Shown piece by piece: positions 1 through 6,372 of a DNA stretch of 8,343 bases (its first letter is position 1; every line of letters begins with the position of its first letter). The stretch is taken from assembly GCA_031274385.1 (NCBI GenBank), contig JAISQH010000551.1, positions 1 through 8,343 on the forward strand, read 5' to 3'. The position numbers were made by a program, and so were the translations under genes. Source of the stretch: Planctomycetaceae bacterium. GTDB lineage: Bacteria > Planctomycetota > Planctomycetia > Pirellulales > Thermoguttaceae. Below the pieces are notes generated by a model that saw only the letters and a program-made list of their open reading frames with translations, did no database searches and had not been told where the DNA came from.

Positions 1-23
1 GTTTATTTTTAATTTTATTCAAA

Positions 24-178
24 GGAACTTCTAAAAACCGAGACAAACCACGAAACACACGAAATTTCACGAAAAATACAATTGCAGTCAATCATTTATA
101 GTAAAAAATTGCAACAAAAATTCTTTCGTGTTTTTTTGTGTGTTTCGTGGTTAAAAAAGAGTTTTTAGAAGTTGCCTT
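24..178. repeat. 155-bp imperfect palindromic repeat, element A
   Basis: The left arm (AACTTCTAAAAAC near 26-38, ACCACGAAACACAC at 47-60) is mirrored by the right arm (GTGTGTTTCGTGGT near 138-151, GTTTTTAGAAGTTGCC near 161-176), with an AT-rich unpaired centre around 80-118. A second copy of the same length and orientation lies at 4849-5003, roughly nine bases in ten identical by eye. There is no transposase and no obvious coding capacity, so this looks like a MITE-like or other dispersed non-autonomous palindrome. It lies about 105 bp beyond the stop of the minus-strand TolC-like gene and could fold into a long hairpin in a read-through transcript. Mobility is inference; I cannot see a clear target-site duplication in the AT-rich flanks. 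Confidence 0.85.
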
Positions 179-283
179 AAATAAAAACACTTCCATTACC
201 TTTCTTTAACCTTTCTGTGAAAAATTCACCCCTACGCAACAAGATAGAAATTAGGTAACAAAAACGAGAGAACTTGGTACTCG
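179..283. other. AT-rich spacer, no gene seen
   Basis: This short stretch separates element A from the stop codon of the TolC-like gene. The only structure I see is a small perfect hairpin, GTGAA-AAA-TTCAC at 217-229. It lacks a U-rich tail in either direction, so I do not call it an intrinsic terminator. Confidence 0.5.
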
Positions 284-3200
284 TTATTGCGGAACTTGGG
301 CTAAAACCGATACCGGTTGTATCATTTTTGTTGACGGCAACTCCGGTAAGATTGATTCCTGAAATAACGGTTCGGCTGACGAATCCTCTTTCAATTCGGC
401 AATCGCAGATTCGGTGTTCAATCTTGGAGCGGGAGGAACCGAAGGATCAGTCAGTTTGCGTTGCGAAAGATGATGGTGAGGCGAACGCCGTTTGGGTGTC
501 AGTTTTGGTGCGGTTCGCGCGGATTTCGGCTCCGACCGATCCTTCGTAATCACACCCGGATCAATCCAACGCCCCTGCATGTCCAATTCCATCGTTCCCA
601 TGTTCAAATCAAGAAGCATTCGCTGCGTCTGGTAAGAAACCCACATGTTCAGAAATTCGTTCTGACTCGTCATCAATCCGTCCAACGCCCCAATCAATTG
701 CGTTGCCGTACTCGTTTCAATCTTCTGACCCCGCGCCGGCGGCTGCTCCATTTTCAGTTGCCAAACGTCAACCCGCTTCGTTGCCGTCAAAACAGCATTA
801 CGCGCAATTTCAAAGTCGAGTTGGTAAAGTTGCGCGTCCCGCAAAATACGCCGAATATCCGCATTGACCGAATCAACATACGTATAATAATCACGACGCG
901 CCGCCTGATATTCAACCTGAGTACGACGGTAATCGAGCATCTCGTTATGGCGAGTCAACGGCGAATCCCAGTTCAAACCAACCCGAACTCTGCCGTTGTC
1001 CCCGTCAAAACGAACCCCACGCTTGTCAATCGTTCCGATTTCAGCATCAACCGTCAAATTCAAATCACTCTGAAGTTGGTTCGCAGCAAGATCAATTTGC
1101 CGCCATGTATCCACCAACGACGCCCGCCGATTCATCCAGTCAAGCCGGTTTTCCGACGCAATTTTGAACGCTTCCTCCGATGTAATCAAAGTCGGAATCA
1201 AGATAATCGCATCCAGTCTTGCCTGCGTTTGCATAAGAGAAAGCGAAACCAATTCGTATTGAAACGCCGACAAAACCCGCCGAATCCAGTCTCGATAATC
1301 GTCTTTCTGCCGTAATTCCGAAACAATTCTTTGGGATTCTTCCCGTTCCCGCTTTGTTTTGCTCCCCGACGGAATGGAGGCTGCGTCCGCGAACGTCACA
1401 ACAGATTCCCCGCCGCTCTCCCATGTCTCCACCGCCTCGTCACGGTGAACCGCCTCACGGCGCGGAACTTTGGGAACAAGCGGATTCTCAAACTGAATCT
1501 TCGGAGTGACAGGATCGCCCGCCGCACGCTTCCCAACCGCTTCTTTCAAGGCTTCAATCGATTCACGGGTTTTTTCAAGTTCTTGCAGGCGTTCGGAAAG
1601 CGTCTCGTTGGAATCCGGCAACATCGCCTCATCCAATTTAAGAATCTCCAACGCCTCACGGGATTCCGGGTCGAACGAATGTTCCCGAATCATTTTGCGG
1701 AGCGACGGTTCGTCAAGTTGAATAATCAATCCAAGCAGCGTGAAAACCGCCGCCATTCGATGGATGTTTTTAGGAACCGTCTCGTTTTGCAAGACCTCAA
1801 TCCGCGTTTGAAAAATGTCTGTATCGTAAATGCTCGGATCAATCCGTTCGCCCTGCTGAATCCGTTCCGCCAAACTCAACGCGAGACTGCGGAGACTCTC
1901 AACACGGTCAGGAACGCTTTTTTGTAAAACTTCCAAATCATGGTACAAACTTTGAATTTCCCCTTCGGTATGTTTGATGATTTTTTCCAGATTCTCGTCA
2001 AAATCATCCGGGAGCGGCTTTTCTTTGGTGCGAACATGGACAAGAAGTTTTCCCAAATCCTCCTGCAAATTCGTCAATGTCGGAGAAGTCAACTGGAACT
2101 GTTCCATCAACGGATCGCTAATATCAACTTTCAAATCAGGCGGCAAACCAAGCGAACGAAGATAAGTATCGGTATTTCCCTGATTTGTGACGATCCGTTG
2201 AAGCAACGAACTTTCCGAATTGAGCAGGCGTTGCCGGGTTTCCTCCACTTGCGAAATGTCACTCAGTTGTCCCGCGTCGAACACTTCGACGAAACGTTGC
2301 AGGTTGTCTTCCAACGCAACAATATTCTGCCGCTGGTTTTGGATTCGGATTTGTTCGGCAAGAAGCCCGTAGAATCCGTTGCTAAATGTAGGCGTGTTCG
2401 CGGCGCGGATGGTTCCGGTTGGTGCTGCCTGCTGACCTAAACCGGTGACAATCTTCGTGTAATAACCCTGCTGGAAAAAAACCATTTGACGTATCGCCGC
2501 CAAAAAATCTCGCTCCGACTGCGTCAGATTTTCCAAAACAACCTTTTTCCCGGCATTGCGGAGAATCGGTTGAACAAATCCGACATTAAACAACGAATCA
2601 GCGTACCAAGCGTTCGTGCCGTTGAACGTCCAAGTAATCGAGTTCGCCAAACCAACAACCAATTCCCCGCCGGTTGCGAAAAGGATTTCCGCTCCGGTTC
2701 TTCCGGCGTCAAGATTGATGTCATTACGGAGATTGTTGCTGCCGTTGTCGCGAAGCCGACCGTTTGCCGTGTAAAAAAGCGAATCGCCGCCGTAAAACTG
2801 AACATCAAACCGGAACCGTTCCCGCGAAACCCGCATTGCTGCCAAATAAAGGTTTTCCATTGCCGCCTGATATTCCGGCGAATGGAGCAACGCCAATTCA
2901 ACCGCTCCGTCTTTGTCCAACGGAACCGCTCCTTTGTCATTAAACAACAGATATTGTTGCCAGGAAGGATTTTCGGTGTCCCGTGTTCCGCCGTTGTCGT
3001 GCCAATGTTTGGAGCCTTTCTTCCCGTCAACTCCGTGCATTTTACGGTGAGCCGACGGATCGTCCGGCGGCATCGGTTCGAAATCAGGATGGAACGGATC
3101 GAACATCCGGGATCGGCAATCCGCATTGATTCGGTAATCATCGAGTTGCCAACGCGGATCGCGCGTCCCGCCGCTTGCAAGAAGCGAGTACACCTCGTTG

Positions 3201-3370
3201 TCCGCCTTAACCCGATAATATTGACGGCTGCAACCTTCCGTCATCATTAAAAAGACGACGCAAAATACCAAAACCGCTCCGCACCGAACTAATTGGTTCA
3301 GGCGAAAAGAATCATTTTTAAAACAGACAGGTTTGGTAAGTCTCTTTTGGTGAAAGTTTATCTTTTCCAT
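284..3370 (-). CDS. Oversized TolC/OEP-family outer-membrane efflux lipoprotein
   Basis: Predicted outer-membrane channel of the TolC family, which normally serves as the exit duct of RND or ABC exporters. Numbering from the ATG at 3370 (1028 aa): a basic N-terminus and hydrophobic stretch (about 30-46) end at MTEGC, giving a probable lipidated Cys47. The residues at -3 and -2 (T, E) depart from a classical lipobox. The first OEP half (about 154-426) shows the usual helical pattern, with FDAGQLSDISQVEETRQRLL and a following LRSLGLPP. A charged, coiled-coil-rich insertion (about 431-731) follows, then a second OEP half (about 729-926, including RVRVGLNWDSPL and LLDLNMGTMELD) and a polar tail to 1028. 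Typical family members are 400-500 aa, so this is about twice normal. An in-frame TTG at 3397 would add nine residues, but it overlaps the candidate -10 box and no good ribosome site precedes it; a GTG lies directly before the ATG. The gene stands alone on its strand, with no pump or adaptor nearby. Family assignment is firm; substrate unknown. Confidence 0.86.
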   Translation of the reverse strand: MEKINFHQKRLTKPVCFKNDSFRLNQLVRCGAVLVFCVVFLMMTEGCSRQYYRVKADNEVYSLLASGGTRDPRWQLDDYRINADCRSRMFDPFHPDFEPMPPDDPSAHRKMHGVDGKKGSKHWHDNGGTRDTENPSWQQYLLFNDKGAVPLDKDGAVELALLHSPEYQAAMENLYLAAMRVSRERFRFDVQFYGGDSLFYTANGRLRDNGSNNLRNDINLDAGRTGAEILFATGGELVVGLANSITWTFNGTNAWYADSLFNVGFVQPILRNAGKKVVLENLTQSERDFLAAIRQMVFFQQGYYTKIVTGLGQQAAPTGTIRAANTPTFSNGFYGLLAEQIRIQNQRQNIVALEDNLQRFVEVFDAGQLSDISQVEETRQRLLNSESSLLQRIVTNQGNTDTYLRSLGLPPDLKVDISDPLMEQFQLTSPTLTNLQEDLGKLLVHVRTKEKPLPDDFDENLEKIIKHTEGEIQSLYHDLEVLQKSVPDRVESLRSLALSLAERIQQGERIDPSIYDTDIFQTRIEVLQNETVPKNIHRMAAVFTLLGLIIQLDEPSLRKMIREHSFDPESREALEILKLDEAMLPDSNETLSERLQELEKTRESIEALKEAVGKRAAGDPVTPKIQFENPLVPKVPRREAVHRDEAVETWESGGESVVTFADAASIPSGSKTKREREESQRIVSELRQKDDYRDWIRRVLSAFQYELVSLSLMQTQARLDAIILIPTLITSEEAFKIASENRLDWMNRRASLVDTWRQIDLAANQLQSDLNLTVDAEIGTIDKRGVRFDGDNGRVRVGLNWDSPLTRHNEMLDYRRTQVEYQAARRDYYTYVDSVNADIRRILRDAQLYQLDFEIARNAVLTATKRVDVWQLKMEQPPARGQKIETSTATQLIGALDGLMTSQNEFLNMWVSYQTQRMLLDLNMGTMELDMQGRWIDPGVITKDRSEPKSARTAPKLTPKRRSPHHHLSQRKLTDPSVPPAPRLNTESAIAELKEDSSAEPLFQESILPELPSTKMIQPVSVLAQVPQ

Positions 3371-3396
3371 CACTTTTTCGTTGTTCTTTGCCGACA

Positions 3397-3425
3397 AACA
3401 TAGTTAGATATTGTGTCCCGATCAA
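3397..3425 (-). promoter_or_regulatory. Candidate sigma-70-type promoter for the TolC-like gene
   Basis: On the minus strand TTGATC (3420-3425) is followed after exactly 17 nt by TATGTT (3397-3402). Each hexamer matches consensus at four of six positions. The implied transcript start is about 20 nt before the ATG at 3370, which favours that ATG over the upstream TTG. Moderate to weak evidence only. Confidence 0.3.
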
Positions 3426-3447
3426 ACCAATACCCGGAAATGTATTA

Positions 3448-3483
3448 TTTGAAAAATTTGAAAAATTTGAAAAATTTGAAAAT
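3448..3483. repeat. Four tandem 9-bp units (TTTGAAAAA) in the divergent intergenic region
   Basis: Three perfect TTTGAAAAA units and a fourth with one change sit head to tail between the two divergent genes, upstream of the candidate leftward promoter. Strictly periodic A/T tracts at 9 bp could bend the DNA, or the array could simply be a slippage product. A related 9-bp periodicity occurs within rsmH at 5437-5490. Confidence 0.9.
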
Positions 3484-3623
3484 TCAATAATACCCCAAAT
3501 ATCAAAAATATCCGAAATGATTTGAAATGACCCACAAATCATATCGGGGGTTAGTTTGGTTAAACTTTATCGATTGTTCTGATTGTATTGATTTTATGGC
3601 ATAAATCAGGATTTTGTATTTTC

Positions 3624-3652
3624 TTGACAAAATACGGAAAATAGGATAACAT
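3624..3652 (+). promoter_or_regulatory. Sigma-70-type promoter for the coiled-coil membrane protein gene
   Basis: A perfect -35 hexamer TTGACA (3624-3629), a 17-nt spacer and a -10 hexamer TAACAT (3647-3652) that keeps the key A at position 2 and T at position 6. The predicted transcript start near 3659 gives a leader of about 40 nt to the ATG at 3698. This is the best promoter match I found in the window. Confidence 0.6.
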
Positions 3653-3697
3653 TGACCTTGAACAATACGGAATCGTTCCATAACCAGTGTATGAGCC

Positions 3698-4843
3698 ATG
3701 AATATTTGGAATAAAGTTTTTTTAGGTTTGATTTTTGTTCTTGCTATTGCGGTTCTCTGCTTTTCTGCGCTGGAACTGAAAATACGCGGAGCGAATCAAA
3801 AAGAAATCGAATCCATCGAAAAGAAAATTGAAACAACGAAACAAGATATTGAAAAGATTTATGAAGGTACGGCTCCGGCAAAAAAGATTTCGGAAAAAAC
3901 GATTGAAGAGTTAGGATACTACGAACTCCGCGTCCAACTTCTCGATCTTCTGTATGAACGTAAAAAGGCGTGGTTTGGTTGCAAGCCCGGCAATCTCACT
4001 GAAAAAGGCAAAGAGGTGACGCCCAAACAACTTGACGGCGACGGTCCTTCCACACCGGAAAATAACTTGAAAAAAATCCGGTTAACCGAAGTGCAATTAA
4101 CGATTACCAGTCCGGTTGTTGAGAAAAACGGGAATGAAGAAGTGATTCCTCCTGATGATTTGAAGGGAATTGTGTATGTTTTCGATGAAGGCGAAGAAGG
4201 AGTGGGCGGTTCGTTTCTTGGAATATTCACTGTTGATCCGCCTCAGCCGGTGAAAGTCCAAAATGGTTATCAGGTAACGCTTCAATCGGCTCATGAATTA
4301 TCCGATTTGGAAATCGAACGCATTAGAAAAGCGGTACGATCAACATGGGCGGTTTATACAACGGTGCCGTTGGATCGTTACCAGGATATTTTTGATCGGC
4401 TTACAGACGATGAAAAAGAAAAAATTCCGGCATCGTTGCGTGACGAATTGACGGATTCGGAACGGAAGCCCAAGGACTTTAATGAACTGTTGAATCTGTT
4501 TTATTTGCGTCGTGTGGTACTCCAAGAAGATATTGAACGTACCAAACAGCGTATTGCCGAGTTGAAAGTCTCACAAGAAATCGCTGACAAAGAAACGAAA
4601 GATTTGGAAAATGACAGGGGTTTTGAAAACAAGCGGATTGAAATGATGAAGCGTCAATGTGAGATATTACAGGAAAAAGTGACCGGCTACGACGAGAAGA
4701 TCAAACTATTCCGTGAAGAAATTGAAAAGACGCAAACTCAAAACGAATGGCTTGTTGCCAAAATCGCCGAGTATCAACTTCAGGTCAAGGAACGGATTGA
4801 GCAAAAAGCGGCTCAAGCCGCCCAATCCGCAGCAAGTAAATGA
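3698..4843 (+). CDS. Membrane-anchored coiled-coil protein of unknown function
   Basis: I do not recognise a named family. The 381-aa product begins with a short polar segment and one hydrophobic helix (about residues 7-25, GLIFVLAIAVLCFSALELK), best read as an uncleaved N-terminal anchor with the rest outside the cytoplasm. Next come a charged coiled coil (about 33-57), a likely beta-containing middle part (about 125-225, with GIVYVFDEGEE, GSFLGIFTVD and TWAVYTTVPLDRYQDIF), and a long Glu/Lys/Gln heptad-rich coiled coil (about 271-370) ending in an Ala/Gln tail. The layout recalls conserved planctomycetal hypothetical proteins, but that is memory rather than a search. No clear Shine-Dalgarno precedes the ATG; an overlapping ATG at 3691 is out of frame and closes at once. 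It is divergent from the TolC-like gene and could act in the same envelope process. It superficially resembles the coiled-coil hairpin of export adaptors, but no biotinyl-lipoyl or barrel motifs are evident. Element B starts five bases after its stop. Confidence 0.85.
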   Translation: MNIWNKVFLGLIFVLAIAVLCFSALELKIRGANQKEIESIEKKIETTKQDIEKIYEGTAPAKKISEKTIEELGYYELRVQLLDLLYERKKAWFGCKPGNLTEKGKEVTPKQLDGDGPSTPENNLKKIRLTEVQLTITSPVVEKNGNEEVIPPDDLKGIVYVFDEGEEGVGGSFLGIFTVDPPQPVKVQNGYQVTLQSAHELSDLEIERIRKAVRSTWAVYTTVPLDRYQDIFDRLTDDEKEKIPASLRDELTDSERKPKDFNELLNLFYLRRVVLQEDIERTKQRIAELKVSQEIADKETKDLENDRGFENKRIEMMKRQCEILQEKVTGYDEKIKLFREEIEKTQTQNEWLVAKIAEYQLQVKERIEQKAAQAAQSAASK

Positions 4844-4848
4844 TTTCT

Positions 4849-5003
4849 GGGAACTTCTAAAAACCGAGACTAACCACGAAACACACGAAATCTCACGAAA
4901 AATACAATTGCTGTAAATCATTTGTAATAAAAAAGTTATAACAAAAATTCTTTCGTGTTTTTTGTGTTTTTCGTGGTTAAAATGAGTTTTAAGAAGTTGC
5001 CTT
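4849..5003. repeat. 155-bp imperfect palindromic repeat, element B
   Basis: Second copy of element A in the same orientation and of the same length. It starts GGAACTTCTAAAAACCGAG and ends AGAAGTTGCCTT, with inner arms ACCACGAAACACACGAAA and TTTTTCGTGGT. Flanking bases differ completely from those of element A, which defines the ends sharply on both sides. It begins five bases after the stop of the upstream coiled-coil gene, so its stem could form at the 3' end of that transcript; there is no U-run, so terminator function is speculative. Compared with A it has scattered substitutions concentrated in the AT-rich centre and one weakened right-arm segment. Confidence 0.88.
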
Positions 5004-5012
5004 TCATATCTT

Positions 5013-5092
5013 GCCCTTTCAGGGCGATTGATGGTGGAAAAATCGTAACCCACCGCGTTGCGGTGGGCTGGATTATGTTGTCCCTTGCGGGG
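5013..5092. repeat. REP-like cluster of three GC-rich hairpins
   Basis: Three hairpins stand out from the AT-rich spacer: GCCCT-TTC-AGGGC (5013-5025), CCCACCGC-GTT-GCGGTGGG (5049-5067, eight perfect pairs) and CCC-TTGC-GGG (5082-5091, extendable by a T:G pair). The order CCTTTCAGGG ... CCCACCGC/GCGGTGGG ... CCTTGCGGGG resembles intergenic repeat families I have seen in Bacteroidetes and planctomycete genomes, which is recollection only. It directly follows element B and precedes the rsmH leader by about 200 nt. The central hairpin may also hinder read-through into rsmH. Confidence 0.7.
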
Positions 5093-5284
5093 CGAATCTC
5101 GGAATACCTGCCAAAATCATTTCTCCACAAAAAATGAAATAATCAGAAAGACAGCATGTTCTATTCTTCATGCTGCGCGGAAAAATTGCTCTTTTCGGAT
5201 TTTGAAAAATCTGTTATCCTACCGTATTCCGATACACCCGATACTTTTACTTTATGCTTCATGCTTTTGCTTTATCTATTGTGT
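5093..5284. other. rsmH leader region, no confident promoter
   Basis: AT-rich non-coding DNA between the hairpin cluster and the rsmH ribosome site. It must hold the rsmH promoter unless rsmH is read from upstream. TATCCT (5215-5220) and TTTATC (near 5271-5276) resemble -10 boxes but neither has a convincing -35 at 16-18 nt. The repeated words TTCATGC (5167-5173 and 5258-5264) are of unclear meaning. No mraZ gene or MraZ-type operator repeat set is visible. Confidence 0.4.
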
Positions 5285-5298
5285 GAGGTGAAAATTTG
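5285..5298 (+). promoter_or_regulatory. Ribosome binding site that fixes the rsmH TTG start
   Basis: GAGGTG (5285-5290) lies five bases before TTG (5296-5298). An in-frame TGA at 5284-5286 excludes any earlier start. The next in-frame candidates would remove the conserved HVPVLLQEV segment or the SAM-binding loop, so the rare TTG start is well supported. Confidence 0.8.
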
Positions 5299-6342
5299 AC
5301 CAACTCTGCCGAAAAGGATTCGATTCACGTTCCCGTTTTGCTTCAGGAAGTAATTGATCTTTTAAGTCCTGATTCAAACGGCGTTTATGTGGACGGAACT
5401 CTCGGAGGCGGCGGACATACAGAGGCAATTGTCAAAAAAATTCAAAAAATTCAGGAAGTTCGGCAAGTTCAAGATGTTCAAAACGTTTTGGAAATGGGTT
5501 GCGGCAATGATAGGGCGGGAATGGTTATTGCGATGGATCGAGACCTTGCCGCCATCAACCAAACCGAAAAACGGCTTCGCCTAATGTTCGCCGACGAAAA
5601 AAATGATCCGTCTTCCACATTAAATACATTGAACCCGAAAGATTCAAAATTGCCGATTCGGTTTGCTCACGCGAATTACCGGCATTTTGACGAAGTGCTT
5701 GACCTTTTGAAAATTGAAAAGATTGATGGTTTTTTGCTTGATCTTGGTCTGTCCAGCGACCAACTGGCGGATCGGGAACGCGGATTCAGTTTTGATTCGT
5801 CCGGTCAACTCGATTTGAGATTCGATACAACAGAAGGCGAAACAGCAAGCGAATTACTTGAAAGATTGAAAGAAAATGAAATCGCCGACATCATTTATCA
5901 ATTTGGTGAAGAGCGTTACAGTCGGCGTATTGCGCGGGCGATTGTTGAACGCCGGAAAGCGGGACAACCGGTTCGAACTGCCGATGAGTTAGCCGGATTG
6001 GTGCGGAGCCGGGTTCCGAGAGAACAAAGAACGAACAAAAAAGGGCGTTCCGCCAACCTTGATCCGGCAACACGAACCTTTCAGGCATTGCGGATCGCTG
6101 TTAATGACGAACTCGGTTCGCTGAAAAGCGTTTTGAAAAAAGCACCGGATCGCCTGAAACCAAACGGTGTCATGATTGTGATCAGTTTTCATTCGCTGGA
6201 AGATCGAATCGTCAAAAACGCGTTTCGGGATGATCCGCGTTGGGAAATTGTGACGAAAAAACCGGTTATCCCAACCGAAACAGAAATAGAACAAAATCCA
6301 CGCGCCCGCAGTGCCAAACTTCGGGCTGCAAGAAAAAAATAA
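5296..6342 (+). CDS. rsmH: 16S rRNA (cytosine(1402)-N(4))-methyltransferase RsmH (MraW)
   Basis: Cytoplasmic SAM-dependent enzyme that N4-methylates C1402 of 16S rRNA in the P-site region of the 30S subunit. Diagnostic motifs appear in order: HVPVLLQEV (11-19), the SAM loop DGTLGGGGH (33-41), AMDRD (79-83), LDLGLSSDQL (148-157), RGFSFD (162-167), LDLRFD (172-177), FGEERYSRRIARAIVE (203-218), PATRTFQALRIAVNDEL (257-273), ISFHSLEDRIVK (296-307) and the C-terminal NPRARSAKLRAA (334-345). It is 348 aa against about 310-315 for common homologues. The excess lies in two loops: a repeat-encoded insert at about 48-70 between the SAM loop and the DRD strand, and a polar stretch at about 101-120. All core motifs are intact, so it should be active. 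rsmH usually opens the division/wall (dcw) cluster after mraZ; here no mraZ precedes it. A large membrane protein gene follows after 27 nt, probably in the same operon. Confidence 0.97.
   Translation: MTNSAEKDSIHVPVLLQEVIDLLSPDSNGVYVDGTLGGGGHTEAIVKKIQKIQEVRQVQDVQNVLEMGCGNDRAGMVIAMDRDLAAINQTEKRLRLMFADEKNDPSSTLNTLNPKDSKLPIRFAHANYRHFDEVLDLLKIEKIDGFLLDLGLSSDQLADRERGFSFDSSGQLDLRFDTTEGETASELLERLKENEIADIIYQFGEERYSRRIARAIVERRKAGQPVRTADELAGLVRSRVPREQRTNKKGRSANLDPATRTFQALRIAVNDELGSLKSVLKKAPDRLKPNGVMIVISFHSLEDRIVKNAFRDDPRWEIVTKKPVIPTETEIEQNPRARSAKLRAARKK
5437..5490 (+). repeat. Six degenerate 9-bp units inside rsmH
   Basis: Codons 48-65 read as six three-residue units (KIQ, KIQ, EVR, QVQ, DVQ, NVL), with the middle codon always ATT or GTT and mostly A-rich neighbours. 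The first two units are nearly identical (AAAATTCAA, AAAATTCAG) and later ones are more diverged. This matches the position of the extra loop relative to standard RsmH. Confidence 0.8.
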
Positions 6343-6357
6343 CTCATCGAAATCAGC

Positions 6358-6372
6358 AAGGATGCGACGATG
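6358..6372 (+). promoter_or_regulatory. Ribosome binding site of the gene after rsmH
   Basis: AAGGA (6358-6362) lies seven bases before the ATG at 6370-6372. Another ATG at 6362 is in a different frame, so this site picks 6370 as the start. Confidence 0.75.

Noticed and set aside
24..178. CRISPR-like or tRNA-like interpretation of the palindromic element
   Set aside because: Only two distant copies exist, with no spacer array, and there is no cloverleaf or anticodon arm.
217..229. Small hairpin GTGAA-AAA-TTCAC as terminator of the TolC-like gene
   Set aside because: Five A/T-rich pairs and no following U-run on the minus-strand transcript.
2524..3180. Minus-strand 218-aa open frame inside the TolC-like gene
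   Set aside because: It overlaps a well-supported coding frame on the same strand and shows no family signal.
461..3250. Series of long plus-strand open frames (461-1315, 1331-1927, 1940-2440, 2486-3250) opposite the TolC-like gene, all in the same frame
   Set aside because: They are codon-aligned antisense to the real gene, where stops arise only from TTA, CTA or TCA sense codons, which this gene uses rarely. The products are Arg/Asn/Pro-rich with no recognisable domain.
3318..3699. Two short minus-strand frames in the divergent spacer, one containing an NFSNFSNFS stretch
   Set aside because: The Asn/Phe/Ser pattern is just translation of the 9-bp tandem repeat; no ribosome sites or conserved features.
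5246..5284. Stretch resembling the lac promoter (TTTAC...TTTATGCTTC...TTGTGTG) just before rsmH
   Set aside because: The hexamer spacing is about 20 nt and the transcript would begin at the ribosome binding site; likely chance similarity.
4706..5291. Small open frames on both strands through element B and the hairpin cluster
   Set aside because: They translate repeat DNA and the unrelated leader; composition is not protein-like and no start signals are seen.
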